Below, piece by piece: positions 1 to 5,829 of a stretch of DNA of 6,193 nucleotides. The notes under the pieces were generated by a model. It ran no database searches, was not told the origin of the DNA, and saw only the letters and a program-made list of their open reading frames with translations. Within the stretch, counting starts at the first letter, position 1; every line of letters starts with the position of its first letter. The DNA comes from Chloroflexota bacterium (GTDB lineage: Bacteria > Chloroflexota > Anaerolineae > UBA3071): NCBI GenBank assembly GCA_014383605.1, contig JACNHM010000496.1, positions 1 to 6,193 of the forward strand, read 5' to 3'. The position numbers were made by a program, and so were the translations under genes.

Positions 1-72
1 TGGGTTTAGCCTTTCACCTTTGGCGACCCCTTGGGCGTTTCGCGGGTTTGTTCCTGCGTCCTCCCCAAACAG

Positions 73-106
73 AAGCCCCTGCCAACGCCGTTGTTGGCAG
101 GGGCTT
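73..106. terminator. Intrinsic terminator hairpin downstream of glutamate dehydrogenase
   Basis: A perfect 14-bp inverted repeat (73-86 pairing with 93-106) encloses a 6-nt loop and lies about 73 bases beyond the dehydrogenase stop codon. The stem carries a GC-rich core (GCCCCTGCC). Read on the minus strand, the stem ends in TT and is followed by a broken U-tract (CTGTTT). Read on the plus strand it ends in TTT then CCTAT. It could therefore act in both directions, also stopping a plus-strand transcript arriving from outside the window, although neither tail is ideal. The stem is seen directly; termination is inferred from position and structure. Bases 1-72 beyond it contain nothing I can assign. 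Confidence 0.8.
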
Positions 107-179
107 TCCTATACGAGACTGTCCCCCAGCTTATCCCAAGGGGTCTCCCACACGTAGGGTCTGGAGCGAAATCCCCAGC

Positions 180-1499
180 CTAAGGGAATATCCCCCGAAC
201 CTGTACTGCCTTGGCCACCTTGTCCACCGCCAGCATGGTGGCTCCCCACCGCAGTGGCACCTGTTGCTCTTGGCTGAATGCCCACACTTCTTTGAAGCTG
301 CGAACCATGATGCGCTCCAGGTTGCTGTTGACCTCGGCCTCATCCCAGAAGAAACACTGCAGATTCTGTACCCACTCGAAATAGCTGACCACGACTCCTC
401 CGGCGTTAGCAAGAATGTCAGGCACTACAATGATGCGCCGTTCCTGCAGAATCTCGTCAGCCTCGCGAGTGGTGGGGCCATTGGCGCCTTCCACGATCAT
501 CTCGGCCTGGATATAGGGCGCATTACCAGCGTGGATCTGGTGTTCCAGAGCCGCGGGGATCAACACATCCACATCACTGACCAGCAGTTCGTCATTGCTG
601 ATCTTCTCTACGCCTGGAGCCTCATATCCTTCCAGTAACTTCTGAGGATGGACAGCCACGTGGCAGTTGATGCTGGCAATGTCCAGGCCTCGAGGGTTAT
701 ACAGACCGCCGCTGATGTCGCTCATCGCCACGATTTTGCAGCCCATCTGCTGCAGGATCGTTGCCGCAACACTGCCGACATTGCCATAGCCTTGCACGGC
801 CACGGTGGTGTCCGAGAGTCGCCGCCGTCTGCGCTTCAGGAGCTCTTTGGTAACGATGGCTGCTCCCCGCCCGGTCGCCTCCCTGCGCCCCGCTGACCCG
901 CCCAAAGGGATCGGCTTGCCGGTGACGATGCCAATCACGGTCTTGCGTTCCAGCATGCTGACCGTATCGGAAATCCAGGCCATGATCTGAGCGTTGGTGT
1001 TGACATCGGGTGCCGGGATATCCCGTCTCGAACCGATGATAGGCATGATCATGGCCGTATAGCGACGGGTCATACGGCAAACCTCATCCTCGGACATCTG
1101 GCGGGGATCGCATTGCACCCCACCTTTGGCCCCACCGTAGGGGATTCCCACCACGGCACATTTCCAGGTCATCAGGGCCGCCAATCCCCTGACCTCGTTG
1201 AGATTCACGTCGGGGTGATAACGGATGCCTCCCTTGCATGGTCCCCGAGCACTGGAGTGCTGAATGCGGTAGCCCGTAAAGACCTCGATGTGACCATCGT
1301 CCATTCTGACGGGCACCGCCACTATGAGCTCTCGCTCCGGCTGACGCAGGATGGCATGGATGCCAGAGTCCAGTTTCAACCGTTGGGCTACGTCATTGAG
1401 CTGGGCCAAGACTGTATCCCACAGGTCTTCCTTAGGAGACTCGGCCACGATGAAGCCGGGGGGCGGCTTAATGAGCACCTCTCCCACCTGTTTTTCCAT
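180..1499 (-). CDS. gdhA: Glutamate dehydrogenase (Glu/Leu/Phe/Val dehydrogenase family)
   Basis: This cytoplasmic, hexameric-type enzyme interconverts glutamate and 2-oxoglutarate plus ammonia with NAD(P), linking nitrogen assimilation to the TCA cycle. The 439 residues match the usual 410-450 for the short class. The N-terminal substrate domain has the GPCKGGIRYHP loop (K89), TWKC (K113), YGGAKGG with the catalytic lysine K125, and PAPDVNT with D165; these positions match the numbering I recall for the Clostridium symbiosum enzyme. GGSAGRREATGRG (200-212) leads into the Rossmann domain with GYGNVGS (237-243). ANAGGVVVSYFEW (364-376) supplies the C-terminal substrate serine, S372. A basic run KRRRRR (222-227) sits between domains. 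The ATG follows GGGGAGG with 5-nt spacing. It lies 95 nt after an unknown gene on the same strand and is probably co-transcribed with it. Cofactor choice cannot be settled by eye. A leucine or phenylalanine dehydrogenase is unlikely, given the length and the substrate-loop motifs. Confidence 0.94.
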   Translation of the reverse strand: MEKQVGEVLIKPPPGFIVAESPKEDLWDTVLAQLNDVAQRLKLDSGIHAILRQPERELIVAVPVRMDDGHIEVFTGYRIQHSSARGPCKGGIRYHPDVNLNEVRGLAALMTWKCAVVGIPYGGAKGGVQCDPRQMSEDEVCRMTRRYTAMIMPIIGSRRDIPAPDVNTNAQIMAWISDTVSMLERKTVIGIVTGKPIPLGGSAGRREATGRGAAIVTKELLKRRRRRLSDTTVAVQGYGNVGSVAATILQQMGCKIVAMSDISGGLYNPRGLDIASINCHVAVHPQKLLEGYEAPGVEKISNDELLVSDVDVLIPAALEHQIHAGNAPYIQAEMIVEGANGPTTREADEILQERRIIVVPDILANAGGVVVSYFEWVQNLQCFFWDEAEVNSNLERIMVRSFKEVWAFSQEQQVPLRWGATMLAVDKVAKAVQVRGIFP

Positions 1500-1547
1500 G
1501 AATTCCTCCCCGGACTCGATCTTTCTAGTATCTGCTGATGGAGCGAA

Positions 1548-1581
1548 AGGCAGCAGGCTGGGGTTATCCCGTCCGCTGCCT
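1548..1581. other. Stem-loop between the unknown gene and glutamate dehydrogenase
   Basis: The inverted repeat AGGCAGC (1548-1554) / GCTGCCT (1575-1581) contains a nested GGG-TTAT-CCC hairpin (1561-1570). On the coding (minus) strand it is followed only by TTTC, so it is a weak terminator at best. It could partly end the first message, act as an mRNA processing or stability element that sets the two genes' relative levels, or be incidental. The pairing is directly visible; the function is speculative. Confidence 0.4.
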
Positions 1582-1594
1582 CACGCCTCGTTGG

Positions 1595-2161
1595 TCACCG
1601 TCCCCAAACCTGAATAGGCCGATGGTGCATCGAGGAGAGCATCGTGCCATAGCCGATGCGCTTCTCCACGTCAGTATCATCCACCACCTGCGCATCCAGA
1701 AAGTAGGCCATCTGGCTCATCGCTGTCAAGCTAACGTACTTCTGGACCAGGGCACGGTCCAACGCCGCCACCAGTGAGTTCAGGGCGCTCGTTTTGCGAT
1801 CAACCCGGATGATCATGTGGATCGGCGGTGACTGTACCGTTTCAGCGAAGCAGAGATCCTCAGGGGTGGCATCGTAATCGCAGATGTAGACTGCTTTGAC
1901 GTTCTCGTCCCATGCCCCCAGGTACTCGCCTACCTGCTTGGCCACGCTGTAGTAGCAATAGCTGCACGCATCGCGATCGCCCTGCCGCAGACGACTTACC
2001 ACAGTCTGATGGCTGTCGAAGTGCATCTTCTGGGCGCAGAATTCCAATGCCTTGCTCAAGACCTGCTCAGCCGCACTGGCTGCATCCGGCAATTGCAACG
2101 ACGGTGCCGTGAATCTGAGGTCCACCATGTCAAATTGCTTCGTTGTAGAATCCTCTGCCAT
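1595..2161 (-). CDS. Uncharacterised protein with CxxC motif, upstream of glutamate dehydrogenase
   Basis: I do not recognise this 188-residue protein. It has no signal peptide or membrane segment, so it should be cytoplasmic. It has five cysteines: C42, a CSYC pair (C66/C69), C94 and C104. The CxxC sits in the segment DACSYCYYSVAKQVGEYLG, followed by ENVKAVYICDYDATPEDLC (86-104), which alternates beta-like and acidic stretches. The C-terminal half looks like a compact alpha/beta fold, with the helix-like SLVAALDRALVQKY (129-142), then AQVVDDTDVEKRIGYG and an end of MHHRPIQVWGR. The cysteines could bind metal, carry a disulfide or be redox-sensitive, but nothing fixes this. The start is well supported: ATG at 2161 is preceded by AAGGAGGG with 5-nt spacing. 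It is the first gene after a predicted promoter, with the dehydrogenase 95 nt downstream, so a role tied to nitrogen or amino-acid metabolism is plausible but unproven. Confidence 0.85.
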   Translation of the reverse strand: MAEDSTTKQFDMVDLRFTAPSLQLPDAASAAEQVLSKALEFCAQKMHFDSHQTVVSRLRQGDRDACSYCYYSVAKQVGEYLGAWDENVKAVYICDYDATPEDLCFAETVQSPPIHMIIRVDRKTSALNSLVAALDRALVQKYVSLTAMSQMAYFLDAQVVDDTDVEKRIGYGTMLSSMHHRPIQVWGR

Positions 2162-2214
2162 GTTATCCCTCCTTGATGAGCGCTGTTTTGCAACGCGCTG
2201 TTATGTTAGGAGTC

Positions 2215-2235
2215 TTCCTGCTGCACTGCCAGGAA
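2215..2235. promoter_or_regulatory. Imperfect 21-bp palindrome over the predicted transcription start (candidate operator)
   Basis: TTCCTG (2215-2220) and CAGGAA (2230-2235) form a perfect inverted repeat around a 9-bp, partly symmetrical centre (CTGCACTGC). It begins two bases downstream of the predicted -10 box and spans the expected start site, the classic place for a repressor site. As RNA it could instead form a short 5'-leader hairpin. The symmetry is seen directly; operator function is inferred. Confidence 0.4.
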
Positions 2236-2236
2236 C

Positions 2237-2266
2237 AGTCTAGCACAAAATGCGTGAGAATGTCAT
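2237..2266 (-). promoter_or_regulatory. Sigma70-type promoter for the unknown gene and glutamate dehydrogenase
   Basis: On the minus strand, a -35 box ATGACA (2266-2261, 5 of 6 to consensus) is separated by 18 bp from a -10 box TAGACT (2242-2237, 4 of 6). TGC immediately before the -10 box is an extended -10 element. The predicted start near 2230 gives a leader of about 70 nt ahead of the ATG at 2161. It lies just past the terminator of the upstream two-component operon, so the two units look transcriptionally separate. Confidence 0.5.
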
Positions 2267-2299
2267 AGAAAGCTGCTACCACTCTGTGAAAAACCCATG

Positions 2300-2334
2300 A
2301 AAAACGGCGGCTCCCGTACTGGCAGAGAGCCGCC
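2300..2334 (-). terminator. Intrinsic terminator of the two-component operon
   Basis: On the minus strand, GGCGGCTC (2334-2327) pairs perfectly with GAGCCGCC (2313-2306) across a 13-nt loop. One G separates the stem from a run of five Ts (2304-2300), and a second TTTTT run lies at 2292-2288. It starts about 30 bases beyond the response-regulator stop codon. Stem, U-tract and position all fit a rho-independent terminator. Confidence 0.85.
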
Positions 2335-2363
2335 TTCAGCAAAGAAAAGACCTCCGAGGCCTG

Positions 2364-3092
2364 CTATCCCTCGGGGGGTTCTATGATCTTGCCTTCTTGC
2401 TCCTCGGGGCAGGTCAGCATGTAGCCCACTCCCGGAGAGGTGAGGATGTAGCGGGGATTCGACGAGTCCGCTTCCAGTTTGCGCCGCAGATAGCGGATGT
2501 AAGATCGCAGATAGTCCACGTCGTTGCGGTACTCGGGCCCCCACACCGTCGTCAACAAATCCTGGTGTAGCACGACCCGGTTGACATTGAGGGCCAGTTG
2601 GCGCAGCAGTTCATACTCAGTGGGAGTGAGCGACATCCGCTCGCCGCGCGCTCTGACGGTGCGCTGGGCGAAATTGATCTCCAACTCACCGCATGTAAAT
2701 GGGGCAGTGATCATCTCCTCAGACCGTTGGCTACGTCGCAAGACCGCCCTCACTCGAGCCACCAGTTCCTTGGCGCTGAAAGGCTTGGTCAGATAGTCGT
2801 CGGCGCCCACATCGAAGCCGCGCAACACATCACCCTCCTGAGCTCTGGCAGTGAGCATAATCACCGGCACATCGGAGAACTCGCGGATACGTCGGCATAT
2901 CTCGTATCCATCCAGGCCGCCCGGCAGCAGGATGTCTAGCAATACCAGGTCAGGCTGCTCCAAGGCCACCATCTCAATCGCCGGCATTCCGCTGGCGGCG
3001 GCGATCACCTGGTAGCCCACTGCTTTCAGTACTTCGCTGACCAGCCGCACTACACGCGGCTCGTCGTCCACGACGAGAATCTTATCACTCAT
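2364..3092 (-). CDS. OmpR/PhoB-family response regulator, KdpE-like
   Basis: This is a DNA-binding response regulator, presumably phosphorylated by the kinase encoded directly upstream. The receiver domain (about 3-117) has the acidic pair D9/D10, phosphoacceptor D53 in LVLLDILLPGG, T81 in the MLTA switch segment, and K103 in TKPF. A winged-helix DNA-binding domain (about 133-228) follows, with SLTPTEYELL, TTVWGPEYRNDVDYLR and ending in YILTSPGVGYML. The WGPEY and RYILTSPGVGY segments resemble the KdpE subgroup, but no potassium-transport gene is visible, so the target is unknown. The loop after D53 reads PGGLDG, one residue longer than the common PGMDG. About 15 charged residues (TCPEEQEGKIIEPPEG) trail the DNA-binding domain. 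The ATG overlaps the kinase stop by 8 nt (ATGAGTGA), with GGAG 7 nt upstream inside the kinase gene, which implies translational coupling. Confidence 0.92.
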   Translation of the reverse strand: MSDKILVVDDEPRVVRLVSEVLKAVGYQVIAAASGMPAIEMVALEQPDLVLLDILLPGGLDGYEICRRIREFSDVPVIMLTARAQEGDVLRGFDVGADDYLTKPFSAKELVARVRAVLRRSQRSEEMITAPFTCGELEINFAQRTVRARGERMSLTPTEYELLRQLALNVNRVVLHQDLLTTVWGPEYRNDVDYLRSYIRYLRRKLEADSSNPRYILTSPGVGYMLTCPEEQEGKIIEPPEG

Positions 3093-4452
3093 CCTGCAGC
3101 TCCTTGTGTTCCGCCGGCTCCTGGCTCGGGCCTTTCAGGGGCAGCGTGAAGTAGAGCGTGGTGCCCTGTCCCAATTGGCTCTCAGCCCAGATGCGACCCC
3201 CGTGACTCTCCACGATGGTGCGGGCGATGGGCAATCCCAGTCCTGAACCCACAACATGCCGCCCCAGGGCTGACGTGACGCGGAAGAACTTCTCAAACAG
3301 CCGGTTGAGGTGTTCCGGGGCAATTCCTACTCCCTGATCGGCCACACTGATGATGATCTTATCCTCGCGCACCTCGCCCCGCACAACGATCAACCCACCT
3401 TGCGGTGAGTATTTCACCGCATTGTCCAGTAAGTTGCGCAACACTTGCCCAATACGGTTGGGGTCGGCATCCACGATGGGGAAATCACTGAGGAAATCCA
3501 TCAAGAAGCGGTGTTTGGGAGCACGGTGCGCCATGTCGTCGCTCACCTTCTGAGCCAGATGAGGCAACCTCATTGGCTGGGGCTCGAGCCTCAAGAGACC
3601 AGCATCAATGATAGACGACTCCAGCAGGTCATGGATAAGATCCTGCAGGATGTCACACTCCTCATCTATAATCCGCAGGAATTCCCGTTGGGTCTCGAGA
3701 CTGAAGGCAACTTCATCCATGAGCAGAGCCGTAGAGTAGCCTTTGATCGAGGTCAACGGAGTGCGCATCTCATGGGCCAGGATGGAAACCAACTCGCCCT
3801 TGAGGCGGTTGGCTTCTTCAAGGGCCTGGGTAGCCTGCAATTCCTTCCGCAGACGAGCATTTTCCACGGACAGGGCGATCAGATCGGCCAACGCTCGCAA
3901 AAAAGGCAAATCCGCAGGAACAAAACTGCCAGGCCGGCGCCGGTTCTCCAGCATCAAGGCCCCTACTTTTGTCTCGCCGGTGAACAGCGGCATACAGATA
4001 GCACTGTGCGCATGCTTTAGACCAAAGGTCGCTGCCCTGAACAGCTCGCGGTTCGCCGGCGTAAGGTTGGCCCTGGCTGCAGCGATGGCCTTTGGGGTAT
4101 GATACAGCCCGGCCTGGCCGGTCTCAAAGGAGCGGCCGCAGATGGCTTCACCAGGAGCGAGACGGATCCGCGCCAGGCTGTCAAGATCATAGCCCTGGGC
4201 AGCCCTCACGACCAAACGACCGTCAGAAGGATCGTGGAGCAGCAGGACCCCCGCGTCAGCCACCCCCAAGGTCTGAATGAGGCACGACAGCAACTCCGGC
4301 AGCATGGCCTCCAGAGTTTGCTGCGTGGCCAGGATCTTGGCGATCTCAAAGATGGTCGAGAGATGCTGATCCTTGTCTATTGCCGGGCCTTGCGCCGAAG
4401 CCACATGACCAGCCGTCGTGAGATCCGTTGGGACTGCGGGTTGATCGGACAT
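3085..4452 (-). CDS. Soluble GAF-domain sensor histidine kinase
   Basis: This cytoplasmic sensor kinase should autophosphorylate on histidine and pass phosphate to the regulator encoded next to it. Residue numbers here count from the alternative GTG at 4476 (463 aa); from the chosen ATG subtract 8. A GAF domain occupies about 38-206, a short coiled-coil-like linker about 204-226, and HisKA about 226-292 with phosphoacceptor H235 in ILAHEMRTPLTS. The HATPase_c domain (about 335-447) has the N box RNLLDNAVKYS with N352, G1 DQGVGIA (380-386), F box FEKFFR and G2 GSGLGL (410-415). No membrane segment or signal peptide is seen, so the stimulus is probably internal: a small ligand, redox state or a partner protein. 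I prefer ATG 4452 (MSDQPAVPTD), because the predicted transcript starts near 4481, only about 5 nt before the GTG, while AAAAGG lies 5 nt before the ATG. The specific signal cannot be read from the sequence. Confidence 0.92.
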   Translation of the reverse strand: MSDQPAVPTDLTTAGHVASAQGPAIDKDQHLSTIFEIAKILATQQTLEAMLPELLSCLIQTLGVADAGVLLLHDPSDGRLVVRAAQGYDLDSLARIRLAPGEAICGRSFETGQAGLYHTPKAIAAARANLTPANRELFRAATFGLKHAHSAICMPLFTGETKVGALMLENRRRPGSFVPADLPFLRALADLIALSVENARLRKELQATQALEEANRLKGELVSILAHEMRTPLTSIKGYSTALLMDEVAFSLETQREFLRIIDEECDILQDLIHDLLESSIIDAGLLRLEPQPMRLPHLAQKVSDDMAHRAPKHRFLMDFLSDFPIVDADPNRIGQVLRNLLDNAVKYSPQGGLIVVRGEVREDKIIISVADQGVGIAPEHLNRLFEKFFRVTSALGRHVVGSGLGLPIARTIVESHGGRIWAESQLGQGTTLYFTLPLKGPSQEPAEHKELQDE

Positions 4453-4487
4453 CGCTGCCTTTTGCTCTCCTTGCACCAGTGGTTATC

Positions 4488-4516
4488 AGTATACCATGCC
4501 TCGTCTGATCTGGCAA
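4488..4516 (-). promoter_or_regulatory. Sigma70-type promoter of the two-component operon
   Basis: On the minus strand, the -35 box TTGCCA (4516-4511, 5 of 6) and -10 box TATACT (4493-4488, 5 of 6) are separated by exactly 17 bp. TGG directly before the -10 box adds an extended -10 element. The predicted start is near 4481. This is the best promoter match I found in the window, and it decides between the two candidate kinase start codons. Confidence 0.65.
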
Positions 4517-4565
4517 TGTCTAGTAAACAGGTTATGCAGCAACTCACCCTATCGGCAGGAAGATG

Positions 4566-4642
4566 CGGATGATAGAAGCCACAGTCCATTGGCAGGGTCA
4601 GCGGTGCACACATCATCGAATGATAGAAGATCATCCTGACCC
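4566..4642. repeat. Direct and inverted repeats upstream of the two-component promoter
   Basis: Two near-identical 13-mers, CGGATGATAGAAG (4566-4578) and CGAATGATAGAAG (4617-4629), differ at one base and start 51 bp apart, close to five helical turns. The second overlaps a small hairpin ATGAT-AGAAG-ATCAT (4620-4634). A wider inverted repeat GGGTCAG (4595-4601) / CTGACCC (4636-4642) encloses it. The region lies between the stop codon of the secreted ORF (4654) and the kinase promoter. The repeats could be regulator sites or form a structured 3' end for the upstream transcript, though no U-tract follows. The pattern is real; the function is a guess. Confidence 0.45.
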
Positions 4643-4653
4643 GACGCGCCGGC

Positions 4654-5829
4654 TCAGCCGCGCAGCAGCAGCGGCAGATAGATCTCCTGTCCGCGTTGCG
4701 GCTGGCCAACGGTGATGGTGCGGGCGGCCGCCGTCTGATGGCCGCCGGAATCGGTGGCCGTGACCGTGATCACGTGCGTGCCGGTGATGAAATCGGTGAC
4801 GTGCACCATCTGCCCCGTCCCCACGGTCCCGCTGAGGCTGGAGGTCCAGGCCAGCGCCGCGTCGCCCAGCGTGCCGTCTTCCAGGTCAATGGCCACGGCG
4901 ATCAGTGCCACCGGCTGTCCGGGAATGTAGGCCGCGCCCTCCGGCGGGGAGGTGATCTCCACCAGCGGCGCTTTGTCCGGCACGGTGAAGGTGCCATCGG
5001 TTTCGTCCTGGGCAGTGTTCACTCCGTCCGAGGCGATGACGCGGAATTTGCCCGCCGTCGTGCCGGGAATCTGGGCCGCGTCCAGCAGCAGATGCGTGGC
5101 GGTGATGCCGTGGCGCACCGCCCGCCACTGCGCCCCGCCGTCCACGCTGTAGTCCAGCGCAAACGTGAGCGGGTCGCCGTCGGCGTCGCTGGCCGACCAG
5201 CGCAGCCCGATCTGCGGGCCGTCCAGCACCTCGCCGCCGTTGGGGCTGACCAGCGTCACCTGCGGCACGTGTGCGCTGACCGGGCGAGAAGCCAGCTCCT
5301 GGGCACCGTGGACCACGACGATGCGAGCGGTGCCGGCTACCCAGGGGACGTATTCGGCGATCAACGCTTCGGCCTCTGCCTGTGCGCTTGCCCCGCAAGC
5401 CGGGCCCGGCTCCACGTGCGTGGACTTAGGCGTGAAGGGATAGTCGGCCAGCGTCTCGCCGCCTGCACCCAGCAGACGGATGCTGTACTCGCCGGGCACG
5501 CGGCCCAAGACGTCCCAACCGTCCGGCACACGATAGAAGGCGTCCAGCGTCACCTCATCGGTCGCGGTGTTGATCTGCCCGAAGACGGCCAGGTACTCCT
5601 GGGTCGCCGCCGGGCGGGCCTGCGCCAGGGGATGCTCCCATTCCCAAACGATGCGGTAGTGGAGGCCCTCGTAGGTGCGGTCCGTGATCCACTCCGGCTG
5701 GCAGTAGGTCATGTTGTCCTTGTACCAGGGCGGGTAGACGGCCTGGGTTTCGACGTCGAAACCGTAGAGCGCCTCGGGGGCGAAGGGGTCTTGCGTCGGG
5801 CTGATGTCGCCGTTGGGATAGCGAGTCAC
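4654..5829 (-). CDS. Truncated secreted metallopeptidase-like protein with two Ig-like domains
   Basis: The 391 residues read as the C-terminal part of a larger extracellular protein. Residues 1-60 (YPNGDI, LYGFDVET, then DNMTYCQPEWITDRTY at 38-53) resemble what I recall following the zinc helix in Chloroflexota secreted metallopeptidases; NMTYC could be the metzincin-like Met-turn. No HExxH is present in any upstream frame here, so the protein should be catalytically dead as encoded. Residues about 188-284 (VTLVSPNGGE, SASDADGDPL, DYSVDGGAQW, FRVIASDG) and 287-374 (VEITSPPEGA, IDLEDG, HVITVTATDSGG) are two Ig/FN3-like beta domains. The chain ends QEIYLPLLLRG, a possible surface-targeting tail. 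It has no signal peptide. The GTG start overlaps the preceding stop as GTGA, allowing reinitiation, but the frame stays open upstream to a TAA at 5913-5911, including codons for CEGGAV just before the GTG that may belong to the original protein. I read it as a gene remnant. Confidence 0.72.
   Translation of the reverse strand: MTRYPNGDISPTQDPFAPEALYGFDVETQAVYPPWYKDNMTYCQPEWITDRTYEGLHYRIVWEWEHPLAQARPAATQEYLAVFGQINTATDEVTLDAFYRVPDGWDVLGRVPGEYSIRLLGAGGETLADYPFTPKSTHVEPGPACGASAQAEAEALIAEYVPWVAGTARIVVVHGAQELASRPVSAHVPQVTLVSPNGGEVLDGPQIGLRWSASDADGDPLTFALDYSVDGGAQWRAVRHGITATHLLLDAAQIPGTTAGKFRVIASDGVNTAQDETDGTFTVPDKAPLVEITSPPEGAAYIPGQPVALIAVAIDLEDGTLGDAALAWTSSLSGTVGTGQMVHVTDFITGTHVITVTATDSGGHQTAAARTITVGQPQRGQEIYLPLLLRG

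Noticed and set aside
1..72. Possible end of a plus-strand gene at the left edge
   Set aside because: No convincing reading frame or motif is visible in 72 bases. Only the hairpin beyond it, which could serve both directions, hints at one.
48..638. Plus-strand 196-codon open frame
   Set aside because: It is antisense to the well-supported glutamate dehydrogenase and runs through its terminator hairpin. It has no recognisable motifs.
1521..1540. Internal promoter for gdhA around minus-strand GATACT
   Set aside because: A -10-like hexamer exists, but no acceptable -35 box lies 16-18 bp upstream. The upstream operon promoter explains expression more simply.
3445..4102. Plus-strand open frames of 191 and 119 codons
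   Set aside because: They are shadows of the histidine kinase, whose H, N, G1, F and G2 boxes are all intact on the minus strand.
4377..4709. Minus-strand 110-codon frame bridging the kinase start and the secreted ORF end
   Set aside because: It overlaps real genes at both ends in another frame and has Cys/Arg-rich low-plausibility composition. It also covers the predicted kinase promoter.
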